Positions 35,865-43,632 of a stretch of DNA of 64,000 nucleotides are shown here, piece after piece. Source of the stretch: Promethearchaeota archaeon (lineage in GTDB: Archaea; Asgardarchaeota; Lokiarchaeia; Sigyniarchaeales; SOKP01); the NCBI GenBank assembly GCA_030603385.1, contig JAUVXW010000014.1:17402-81401 (forward strand), given 5' to 3'. The notes under the pieces are model-generated. The model was not told the DNA's origin and ran no database searches. It saw only the letters and a list, made by a program, of their open reading frames with translations. Position 1 is the stretch's first letter, and the number at the start of each line of letters is the position of its first letter. A program made the position numbers and the translations under genes.

Positions 35865-37103
35865 ATGAAAGTTAGTAGACGAAAGGAAATATTTTCTCAT
35901 GTAAATGATGAGGATTGGAATGATTGGAAATGGCAAGTTAAAAATAGAATAACGACGTTAGAAGAACTTAAAAAGTGTATCAAATTGACCAAAGAGGAAG
36001 ACGATCCTAGAATCTTACAAGAATATAGGATGGCAATTACCCCCTATTATCTATCCTTAATCGATCCCGATGATCCTTATGATCCTGTTAGAAAACAAGC
36101 AATTCCAACAAATCTTGAATTAGTAAGATATACTGGAGACCTTGAAGATCCACTTAGTGAGGATGTTGATTCTCCTGTTGAGGGGTTAACTCATCGTTAT
36201 CCTGATAGAGTACTCTTGTTAGTTAGTGAAACTTGCTCCATGTATTGCAGACATTGTACACGAAGACGATTTGCTGGCCATCACGATATGGCTCCTCCAC
36301 AGTCACAAATAGATGCTTGTATAGAATATATAAAAGACACTCCCACCATAAGAGATGTTCTTTTGTCTGGAGGAGATGCTTTATTAGTATCTGATAAAAA
36401 ATTGGAGGATATTTTAAAAAAATTGAAAGAAATACCTCATGTAGAAATAATACGAATTGGTTCTAGAGCACCAGTAACAAATCCATTCCGAATCACTCCA
36501 GAATTATGTGAAATGCTTAAAAAATATCAACCTATATGGTTTAATACACACTTTAATCACTCAAATGAAATCACGGAAGATTCTACGAAAGCATGTGAGA
36601 TGTTAGCCGATGCTGGAATTCCACTTGGCAACCAATCAGTATTATTAAGGGGTGTCAATGACTGTATACATATCATGAAAAAGTTAGTTCAGGATTTAGT
36701 AAAGATTAGAGTAAGACCTTATTACCTTTATCAATGTGATCTTTCTTTAGGACTTGGGCATTTTAGAACCAGTGTAGCTCAAGGTATTGAAATCATTGAA
36801 GGACTGAGAGGTCATACTTCGGGATTATGTGTTCCAACTTTCGTTGTTGATGCTCCTGGTGGAGGTGGAAAAATTCCTGTGATGCCGGATTATACTATCT
36901 CGCAAGGAAATACTCGTGTTGTATTGAGAAACTTTGAAGGTGTCATAACAACCTATGAGGAACCAGCAGATTACATACCTAATTGTCATTGTGAAGACTG
37001 TGAAAAACAAATCGGAGTTAGTGCTTTATTGAGTGGTCAAAAAATGACGATTGAACCAGAAGATCTTGTAAGAAAGATAAGAAGGGAAAAACTTAGTAAA
37101 TAA
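35865..37103 (+). CDS. kamA: L-lysine 2,3-aminomutase
   Basis: 412 residues, standard length for KamA. The radical-SAM cysteines are CSMYCRHC (C124, C128, C131), followed by TRRRFAG; the PLP-lysine segment [12 protein letters not shown] lies near 333-344, and the SAM region [14 protein letters not shown] is intact. The late CHCEDC set ([13 protein letters not shown]) is the C-terminal zinc site seen in clostridial KamA. It converts L-lysine to L-beta-lysine. It is not followed by an ablB acetyltransferase, which argues for fermentation rather than N-acetyl-beta-lysine osmolyte synthesis. The antisense HepT/MNT pair separates it from kamB-kamD-kamE. Confidence 0.95.
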   Translation: MKVSRRKEIFSHVNDEDWNDWKWQVKNRITTLEELKKCIKLTKEEDDPRILQEYRMAITPYYLSLIDPDDPYDPVRKQAIPTNLELVRYTGDLEDPLSEDVDSPVEGLTHRYPDRVLLLVSETCSMYCRHCTRRRFAGHHDMAPPQSQIDACIEYIKDTPTIRDVLLSGGDALLVSDKKLEDILKKLKEIPHVEIIRIGSRAPVTNPFRITPELCEMLKKYQPIWFNTHFNHSNEITEDSTKACEMLADAGIPLGNQSVLLRGVNDCIHIMKKLVQDLVKIRVRPYYLYQCDLSLGLGHFRTSVAQGIEIIEGLRGHTSGLCVPTFVVDAPGGGGKIPVMPDYTISQGNTRVVLRNFEGVITTYEEPADYIPNCHCEDCEKQIGVSALLSGQKMTIEPEDLVRKIRREKLSK

Positions 37104-37134
37104 TGGATAAAAATATAAATATTTCCCAGTTTTC

Positions 37135-37554
37135 TTAAATAATTCTTTTTTGGTTTTCGAGCAGGCTAATTTTTTCTTGAATGCTGATAAATTGATTGGA
37201 TTTATATCTTCCAACCATTTCTTTCCAGATTGACCTATATTTATAAAAATATTCTGAGATTTCAAGTGGATCTCCAAATAATACATAATATGATTCAATT
37301 ATTTCAATTTTTAAAAAAAGAGGTAAGAGTTCAAAAATTTTTATATCATAACTGGGGGTGATTTTTTCTAATAAAGACAACCACAATTTTGAATTACTCT
37401 CTTTATCTTTAACTTTTGTGATTATAGCAACATCCACGTCAGATCGATTTAAGATAAAATTACCCTTAACAAAACTTCCATAAAGAACAGTCCAATAATT
37501 ATTACAAAAATCTAAATTTTTCTTAATTTTAAGCATTGAATTTGATTTTTTCAC
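37135..37554 (-). CDS. mntA: MNT-type nucleotidyltransferase (partner of HepT)
   Basis: 139 residues. The motif VLYGSFVKGNFILNRSDVDV places GS at 26-27 and the metal Asp pair at 39 and 41. It overlaps the 3' end of the HepT gene by about 26 nt (or 8 nt if Met7 is the start), the usual coupling of this toxin-antitoxin type. MntA modifies HepT with AMP groups and so silences it. The pair lies antisense between kamA and kamB, convergent with kamA (31 nt gap). Confidence 0.85.
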   Translation of the reverse strand: MKKSNSMLKIKKNLDFCNNYWTVLYGSFVKGNFILNRSDVDVAIITKVKDKESNSKLWLSLLEKITPSYDIKIFELLPLFLKIEIIESYYVLFGDPLEISEYFYKYRSIWKEMVGRYKSNQFISIQEKISLLENQKRII

Positions 37555-37942
37555 TAATAATCACTTCCACTTCTTTTGCAAAAGTTATTAGCGTCTCTAC
37601 AACTCTATTCTTATTTTGAAATACAATTTCTTCTTCTATCTTGTTATATTTATATACAAGAACATTTCTTAAACCATTCCATTTACGTAGTTCATTAATA
37701 AGTCCCGGTGTAAATATGGATAATTTTTCTATTTCGTCTAAATTTGAATAGTCATCTTTAACAGTTATACCTAAGTCTTTACATAGCATCGCAACAACAT
37801 CCATAGACGCATCAATAGAAATTTGAAGACGATAAAACAAGGCATCGAGAAAAAACTTATTATCATCTAACTTTTCTGGTAAAACAGTAATCTTATCAAT
37901 GATAAACTCTAATTTTCTTTTATACTGTTCTATGCGATTCAT
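37529..37942 (-). CDS. HepT-like (DUF86) HEPN protein with altered toxin motif
   Basis: 137 residues, all alpha. The family motif R-x4-H-x-Y appears as RNVLVYKY: R92 is kept, the catalytic His is replaced by Tyr97, and the Tyr at 99, equivalent to the AMPylated residue, is kept. A CAT-to-TAT change would be enough. The rest (FYRLQISIDASMDVVAMLCKDLG) is normal for HepT. So RNase activity may be lost while the interaction with the MNT partner stays. Transcribed upstream of and overlapping the MNT gene. Confidence 0.83.
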   Translation of the reverse strand: MNRIEQYKRKLEFIIDKITVLPEKLDDNKFFLDALFYRLQISIDASMDVVAMLCKDLGITVKDDYSNLDEIEKLSIFTPGLINELRKWNGLRNVLVYKYNKIEEEIVFQNKNRVVETLITFAKEVEVIISEKIKFNA

Positions 37943-38268
37943 TATATTAATTTTTGCGTTTTTCTCTATTAATATTTACTGTTTTTATGTGATATATATC
38001 AAATTAATTTCAATTAGGAAATATTAGTTTTAATTAATTAAATACATATATTGAACTAGAAGAGTCATTTATCTGGATGCTAATATGAAGAATATTACTT
38101 ACTAGAAAAATATACTTCTTTTACTTAAGTAGGCAAGTTAGACTACAATTATTAATTGATATATCTAACTAATTTTTTTAAAAATATATCTCTAATTGTA
38201 TCTCAACATCACAATGTTCTTAATTTTTATCAATTTTTAATAGATTGATTGATTATTCATAATATAAA
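37943..38268. other. 326-nt intergenic spacer before kamB
   Basis: Very AT-rich. No open frame of note on either strand, no long repeat and no tRNA-like sequence was seen. It should contain the promoters for the leftward HepT/MNT pair and the rightward kamB-kamD-kamE group. Runs such as TTTTTTTAAAAATATATC (about 38171-38190) are TATA-like but cannot be assigned. Confidence 0.5.
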
Positions 38269-39303
38269 ATGACTTTCATAGAAGAATTTATCAAGAAGAC
38301 CAGAGAATATATAGTTATTTCCATTATAGGTTTAGCTAAAAACGTCAGTAAGACTACTACATTAAATTTTCTTATTTCAAATCTTACAGAAAAATATAAG
38401 CTTGGTTTAACCTCTATCGGTAGAGATGGAGAAAAATATGATGTTATTACTGAACTACCAAAACCTCGAATCTATGTTAAGGCAGGGACTTATGTTGTAA
38501 CAGCAAAACATTGTTTTGAAGTTAGTAAAATAAAATTTGAGATAATTAAAAATACAGGATTTAATACACCTTTAGGAGAGATTATGATTTTAAAGGCTGT
38601 AAGTGAAGGGTTCATTGAACTAGCTGGCCCCTCAATAAATAAACATTTGTTTAAAATCTGCTCAGATTTAAAAAGCTTAGGATGTGATCTTATTTTAGTG
38701 GATGGAGCATTTGATAGAAGATCATATGCTACACCTTTAATTTCAGATGCTACTATACTATCAACTGGTGCTTCTGTATCAAGAAATATGAATGAAGTCA
38801 TTGATTTAACAATTCATACAATTAAGTTATTAAATTTAGAGCAGGAGAAAAATTTAAAAATCAAAGAGCTTTCTAAAAATGTTTTAAAAAAGTCAAAAGT
38901 GAGCATTATTGATAAAGCCTATTCAGTAAATTCTTTAAATGTAGTAACTGCGTTAGATGCCGCGGAGGAAATCATTCAAAATTTAAAAGACGATTCTCAA
39001 TATGTTCTAATAAATGGTGCTGTGACAGATAAACTATTAGAAGATCTAATGAAATCCACACAAAAATATAAAGGAATTACTTTTATTGTGGAAGATGGTA
39101 CAAAATTATTTTTAAGTCAAAAAACAACAAAAAAATTTCTCAAAAAGGGTGGGATTCTAAAGGTTTTAAACCCTATAAATATAATTGCAATAACGATAAA
39201 TCCAACTTCTCCGTATGGATATAAATTTGATAAAGATAAATTTTTAAAATCATTACAAGAGGAATTAAAAATTCCTGTTTATAACCTTGGAGTAAATGAT
39301 TAA
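38269..39303 (+). CDS. kamB: KamB-like lysine 5,6-aminomutase reactivase component
   Basis: 344 residues. The N-terminus, SIIGLAKNVSKTTTLNFLI, is a P-loop-like GxxKxxSKTT. SIGRDGEKYDVITELPKPRI, VKAGTYVVTAKHC and ILVDGAFDRRSYATPLISDATILSTGASVS are typical of the protein encoded next to kamDE in lysine fermenters. That protein works with a MutS-like ATPase (KamC) to reactivate damaged cobalamin enzyme. Only KamB is here; kamC is missing from the window. It precedes kamD by 34 nt. Assignment rests on family-like segments plus context. Confidence 0.8.
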   Translation: MTFIEEFIKKTREYIVISIIGLAKNVSKTTTLNFLISNLTEKYKLGLTSIGRDGEKYDVITELPKPRIYVKAGTYVVTAKHCFEVSKIKFEIIKNTGFNTPLGEIMILKAVSEGFIELAGPSINKHLFKICSDLKSLGCDLILVDGAFDRRSYATPLISDATILSTGASVSRNMNEVIDLTIHTIKLLNLEQEKNLKIKELSKNVLKKSKVSIIDKAYSVNSLNVVTALDAAEEIIQNLKDDSQYVLINGAVTDKLLEDLMKSTQKYKGITFIVEDGTKLFLSQKTTKKFLKKGGILKVLNPINIIAITINPTSPYGYKFDKDKFLKSLQEELKIPVYNLGVND

Positions 39304-39337
39304 TTTTTTAGGATTTTTATTAAAAAAAGTGAGATAA

Positions 39338-40927
39338 GTGAAAGAAAAAGAAATAAACCGAAGAAGTAAGTTAAATTTAGATTTTTCAATTGTAGAAAAA
39401 GCAAGAGAAGCAGCAAAGGTCATTGCGTTAGATACTCAGAAATTCATAGTTCAGCATACAACTACCACAATTGAAAGGACAGTCTGCAGATTATTTGGTA
39501 TTGATGGTGTAGATGAATTTGATATACCATTACCAAATATCGTAGTTGATAATATAGAAAAGGGAAATGGTTTAGGGATCGGTGCTGCAATCCATATAGG
39601 AAATGCAATATTGCATACTAATCTTTCACCTCAAGAAATTGCAGAAAAAGTTGTAAAAGATGAATTAGATTTAACTAAACTTTCTCTAAAAGACATTTCA
39701 GAAATAAAAGCAACAGTAAACATAATTGCTCAAGAAAAATTGGCACTTATTACTCAAAAAAAGAAAACAAGAGATAAATTACTCAAAAAGTATGGTGATA
39801 AGGAAGGACCTCTTATTTATGTTATTGTAGCAACGGGTAATATTTTTGAAGATATTATTCAGGCTCAAGCAGCAGCTAGACAAGGAGCTGATGTAATCGC
39901 AGTTATAAGGTCTACAGTTCAGAGTTTACTAGATTATGTACCTTATGGCGCTACAACTGAAGGTTTTGGGGGAACATATGCTACCCAGGAGAACTTTCGA
40001 TTAATGAGAAAGGCATTGGATGAGGTTGGTGAAGAATTAGGACGATATGTTAGGTTAACAAATTATTGTTCTGGTTTATGTATGCCTGAGATTGCAGCAC
40101 TGGGTGCGTTTGAAAGACTTGATATGATGCTTAATGATGCTCTATATGGAATCCTTTTTCGAGACATAAATATGAAAAGAACCATTGTCGATCAATATTT
40201 TTCAAGAATGATAAATGCTTATGCGGGAGTAATTATTAATACAGGTGAAGATAATTATCTAACTACTGCAGATGCATTTGAAGCAGCTCATACTGTTCTT
40301 GCTTCTGAATTTATTAACGAACAATTTGCGCTGCTTGCAGGGTTGAAAGAAGAACAGATGGGCTTAGGTCATGCGTTTGAAATGAATCCTGAATTAGAGA
40401 ATGGGTTTTTGTATGAACTTGCTCAAGCCCAAATGGCTCGAGAAATATTTCCAAAAGCTCCTTTGAAATATATGCCTCCTACAAAATTCAAGACAGGTAA
40501 CATCTTCAAAGGCCATATTCAAGATGCATTATTCAATATGATTACAATTATGACCAACCAAAGAATACATCTACTAGGTATGTTAACCGAAGCAATACAT
40601 ACCCCCTTTATGGCAGATAGAGCTTTATCTATAGAAAATGCACGTTATATCTTTAAAAATATGAAATCAATAAGTGAGGAAATTGAGTTTAAAAATGGGG
40701 GAATAATGGAAAAAAGAGCCAATGAGGTTCTTATTAAAGCATATAATTTACTAAAAGGAATTGAAAACCAAGGACTATTTAAAACCATTGAAAAAGGGAT
40801 TTTTGCTGGAATTAAACGATCTATGGATGGCGGTAAGGGGTTAAGTGGAGTAATTTTAAAAGAGAAAGAATACATTAACCCATTTATGGATTTAATGAGT
40901 TATGAATTAAAAAAAGGAGGGATTTAA
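39338..40927 (+). CDS. kamD: Lysine 5,6-aminomutase alpha subunit
   Basis: 529 residues, GTG start. Long TIM-barrel protein with LNLDFSIVEKAREAAKVIA, TTIERTVCRLFGIDGV, DYVPYGATTEGFGGTYATQENFR (in parts) and NYCSGLCMPEIAALGA, the substrate/PLP region of KamD. With KamE and adenosylcobalamin it moves the epsilon amino group of beta-lysine to carbon 5, giving 3,5-diaminohexanoate. Length matches the bacterial enzyme (about 510-520). The stop is 1 nt before kamE start, and the kamE ribosome site GGAGGG lies in the last codons of kamD. Confidence 0.95.
   Translation: MKEKEINRRSKLNLDFSIVEKAREAAKVIALDTQKFIVQHTTTTIERTVCRLFGIDGVDEFDIPLPNIVVDNIEKGNGLGIGAAIHIGNAILHTNLSPQEIAEKVVKDELDLTKLSLKDISEIKATVNIIAQEKLALITQKKKTRDKLLKKYGDKEGPLIYVIVATGNIFEDIIQAQAAARQGADVIAVIRSTVQSLLDYVPYGATTEGFGGTYATQENFRLMRKALDEVGEELGRYVRLTNYCSGLCMPEIAALGAFERLDMMLNDALYGILFRDINMKRTIVDQYFSRMINAYAGVIINTGEDNYLTTADAFEAAHTVLASEFINEQFALLAGLKEEQMGLGHAFEMNPELENGFLYELAQAQMAREIFPKAPLKYMPPTKFKTGNIFKGHIQDALFNMITIMTNQRIHLLGMLTEAIHTPFMADRALSIENARYIFKNMKSISEEIEFKNGGIMEKRANEVLIKAYNLLKGIENQGLFKTIEKGIFAGIKRSMDGGKGLSGVILKEKEYINPFMDLMSYELKKGGI
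40916..40921 (+). promoter_or_regulatory. Ribosome-binding site of kamE
   Basis: GGAGGG, 7 nt upstream of the kamE ATG and inside the end of kamD. It is one of the strongest Shine-Dalgarno matches in the window and implies coupled translation of the two subunits. Confidence 0.75.
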
Positions 40928-40928
40928 G

Positions 40929-41717
40929 ATGGGAGGAGGATTAAATTCAACTAAAAAAGAGGATTTTGATAAATCTCTTGATTTAACAGAAGTAAAGCCA
41001 TATGGGGATACGATGAATGACGGAAAAACACAAGTGAGCTTTACTCTTCCTATAAACGATAGTGAAAAAGCAATTATAGCAGCTCAAGAATTAGCTAAGA
41101 AAATGGGTATAAAAGACCCAACTATAGTTTATCATATCCAATTAGATATAGGGTTTACATTTTTTATACTTTATGGTTCTTTAATTCATACTATTGATTT
41201 TACTAAAATTAAAGTAGAATCAATAGAAGTAGAAGCATTGTCAATAAAGAAGATTAATGCCTATATAAAAGAAAGCTTTAAGCGTAAAATTGTTGTTCTT
41301 GGTGCAACCACAGGCACAGATGCTCATACTGTAGGAATTGATGCGATAATGAATATGAAAGGATTTGCAGGTCACTATGGTCTTGAAAGCTACGAAATGA
41401 TTGAAGCTTATAATCTTGGCAGTCAGGTAACAAATGAAGAATTCGTGAAAAAGGCAATACAATTAAAGGCTGACATTTTGCTTGTTTCACAAACAGTTAC
41501 CCAAAAAGGGATTCATGTTAAAAATTTAACTAACTTGGTGGAACTCTTAGAGGCAGAAGGGATTAGAGATAAAATTATTTTGATTTGTGGAGGTGCACGA
41601 ATTAGTAATGAATTAGCAAAAGAATTAGGATATGATGCGGGATTTGGACCAAATACTTATGCTAATATTGTTGCTACTTATGCAATTAAAGAGCTCTTTG
41701 GAAGGATGAATAGATAA
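40929..41717 (+). CDS. kamE: Lysine 5,6-aminomutase beta subunit (cobalamin- and PLP-binding)
   Basis: 262 residues. The base-off cobalamin motif D-x-H-x-x-G is DAHTVG (131-136). Lys144 in MNMKG corresponds to the Lys that binds PLP in the characterised enzyme. KIILICGGARIS and ELGYDAGFGP close the Rossmann domain. The gene follows kamD directly, with a strong SD (GGAGGG, 40916-40921). The stop is 43 nt before the insertion sequence; the IS has not damaged it. Confidence 0.95.
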   Translation: MGGGLNSTKKEDFDKSLDLTEVKPYGDTMNDGKTQVSFTLPINDSEKAIIAAQELAKKMGIKDPTIVYHIQLDIGFTFFILYGSLIHTIDFTKIKVESIEVEALSIKKINAYIKESFKRKIVVLGATTGTDAHTVGIDAIMNMKGFAGHYGLESYEMIEAYNLGSQVTNEEFVKKAIQLKADILLVSQTVTQKGIHVKNLTNLVELLEAEGIRDKIILICGGARISNELAKELGYDAGFGPNTYANIVATYAIKELFGRMNR

Positions 41718-41760
41718 GAAATTAATAACTACACTAAAAAAAAAAAAAAGATTATTTATT

Positions 41761-41795
41761 GAGTAAATTTTAACTTTTAATCCTTTTATTTTTTT
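41761..41795 (+). repeat. Left terminal inverted repeat of the IS
   Basis: Begins GAGTAAATTTTAACTTTTAA; the first 21 nt are identical to the reverse complement of 43581-43601. After a CC/TT mismatch, 12 more positions match. Confidence 0.8.
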
Positions 41796-41820
41796 CTTTT
41801 TTTTTACTCGGTTTTTCGAG

Positions 41821-43305
41821 TTAGGATAATAATCCATAACGATTTTTAATTCGTCGGCGTAATACATCTTCGGAATTAAAGTAAATATATCCCGAGTTCT
41901 GTGCTTCATAAGGAAGCATTAGTTTAAAATTGGAATTCCTGGAAGACTCAAAAGAAGAAGGCTTCATGATTAAATTGGGGCGTCCTAATTTATACGCGGT
42001 CAGCGCTTTCAGCAGTGCTAAAATATAAAGAATTGATCGAAGCTTTATCGCCGCATCCATTCCCCGCGTATTCATCCGAAAGGCATTGTAAAACGTATTA
42101 TTGTAAGAATTTCCTTGTTCAATCATCGGTCGAAAGCTGTAGATCTTGAGAAAATACTCATCCGACCATCCTTTTGGGATATAGTCTATGTTGAAGAAAA
42201 ATCCTTTTTTTAACTCTCTTACAGGATGGGTTTTCAGGTTTTTTCGCGCTCGAATAATTGGTATTAGCCCTTTAAACCGGATATTCTCCATGTTTTGCAG
42301 AGAATAGGGTTCCGAATCTGCGATGAGTACTTGCCATTCATATTCTGTTTGTGAAAAAAAATCTTCCATTGTTTCTTTAAACGCGAGGATATCGTTCCGA
42401 TTTCCGGCAAACATCTTGAAATGTATGGGAAACCAGCGATTAAAACAATGAGCATATAATATTCCTGGATCATATCCTACTCCCTTTTTTATGCCATTAT
42501 GTCGACAATATCCAGCATCAGGATCAGTATATGTTGAGTGTCCTTTCTTTTTATTATTGTTACAATTTGAACGTATGAATTGGCCATCCCAAATTAGGAT
42601 TCTTGGGATAATAATCCCACAATCAATGCATTCCTTTACCAATAGCTGAAAAAACTCAAAAAGCGCTTCAGACGGGATTCTGGTCATTACATAACTGATA
42701 TCTTGTGCTTTTGGAAAGAATTTAGGGTTATGAGTAATGCTGAATAAGGGCGGATAAGAAAGAAATCTCCCCATTCTTTCAATTCCAGAGTAATTCTTAA
42801 AGCCCAAGTTAATCCGCAGCATTTCATATGCAAGTACATCTTCAATAAACATATCCTTAAATGAAACGCCGTCATCCTCAAGAACACCTTGTAAATCCTG
42901 GAAAAAGCTAAAATCGTTAAATTCAAATAGGTTTTCAAAGAATCCACCAAATCCTTTAAGATACCGATGCATATCCCATTCCATTTTAGAGATCACTCCC
43001 ATTCCAAAATCTTCAAAACGAGGGATTTTCACGCGAGGGAACCGATATAAGTATTTATCCTTTAGTTTAGGCTCCCAATCTATGAAATCTTGAATCCTTT
43101 TCTGAGATTTAGATAATGTCCTCGTAGTAGATGGTGCTCGCTTCCCCCAAGTGGGATGTATTGGAATCCATCGAAATCTTTTTCGGGCAATTCTGTAATC
43201 TTTTGGAACGTTCATGTCGTACTGTTCAATAGATATTAACCCTATAAAATCTGTCAATTGTGTTTGGTAAATACTGGGCTTTATTTTGTATAAGATTATT
43301 ATCAT
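41821..43305 (-). CDS. DDE (IS4-superfamily-like) transposase
   Basis: 494 residues. The acidic triad can be placed at LIWDGQF (first Asp), VLIADSEPYS (second Asp) and RPMIEQGNSYNN (Glu), with the Y-(2)-R-(3)-E-(6)-K-like spacing of IS4-type enzymes only partly kept. A GWSDEYFLKIYSFR strand precedes the Glu. Start is uncertain: Met1 at 43305 or Met31 at 43215 (MNVPKDYRIARKRFRW). The frame is open and codons show no damage, so it may be active. GC-content of the gene seems slightly above neighbours. Confidence 0.85.
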   Translation of the reverse strand: MIIILYKIKPSIYQTQLTDFIGLISIEQYDMNVPKDYRIARKRFRWIPIHPTWGKRAPSTTRTLSKSQKRIQDFIDWEPKLKDKYLYRFPRVKIPRFEDFGMGVISKMEWDMHRYLKGFGGFFENLFEFNDFSFFQDLQGVLEDDGVSFKDMFIEDVLAYEMLRINLGFKNYSGIERMGRFLSYPPLFSITHNPKFFPKAQDISYVMTRIPSEALFEFFQLLVKECIDCGIIIPRILIWDGQFIRSNCNNNKKKGHSTYTDPDAGYCRHNGIKKGVGYDPGILYAHCFNRWFPIHFKMFAGNRNDILAFKETMEDFFSQTEYEWQVLIADSEPYSLQNMENIRFKGLIPIIRARKNLKTHPVRELKKGFFFNIDYIPKGWSDEYFLKIYSFRPMIEQGNSYNNTFYNAFRMNTRGMDAAIKLRSILYILALLKALTAYKLGRPNLIMKPSSFESSRNSNFKLMLPYEAQNSGYIYFNSEDVLRRRIKNRYGLLS

Positions 43306-43566
43306 GATGAGTCAATTTTATGATCTATAATAAAACATTAGATAATCGCCTATTTATTCTTTTTGGTTAATGTCTAAATCTACAATTGATCACTTATAAC
43401 TTTCATCCCTTAGATACTCTTCAATATGAATAGAATCTTAGAGAACTTAACCTTGGTGCTTTGATTTTACGCTCGCTTCTCTTGTAATGGAGGTTTCAAA
43501 TCGCACGACATAAATCTAATAGGTATAGAACTATTATAAAGGAAGTAATTAATACAAGAATAAGTA

Positions 43567-43601
43567 AAAAAAATAAAAAAATTAAAAGTTAAAATTTACT
43601 C
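43567..43601 (-). repeat. Right terminal inverted repeat of the IS
   Basis: Reverse complement begins GAGTAAATTTTAACTTTTAA and pairs with the left repeat over about 35 nt. Confidence 0.8.
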
Positions 43602-43632
43602 TATTATTATTTGATTATTTTTCTTCCACTTT

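Larger units (their letters stand above)
41761..43601 (-). mobile_element. Insertion sequence (about 1.84 kb) with DDE transposase
   Basis: Ends are defined by inverted repeats starting GAGTAAATTTTAACTTTTAA at 41761 and its complement ending at 43601, about 35 bp with two mismatches. TATT lies on both outer flanks and could be a 4-bp target duplication, although AT-richness weakens this. A single transposase gene fills most of the element, with about 300 nt of non-coding DNA between its start and the right end. The element sits 43 nt after kamE and 31 nt before the end of the acylase gene without cutting either. Confidence 0.85.

Noticed and set aside
41278..41490. Overlapping minus-strand frames inside kamE
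   Set aside because: Shadow of the conserved B12 domain on the other strand.
41806..41821. ACTCG-GTTTTT-CGAGT hairpin next to the transposase stop
   Set aside because: In the transposase direction it is followed by A-rich, not U-rich RNA; not a convincing terminator.
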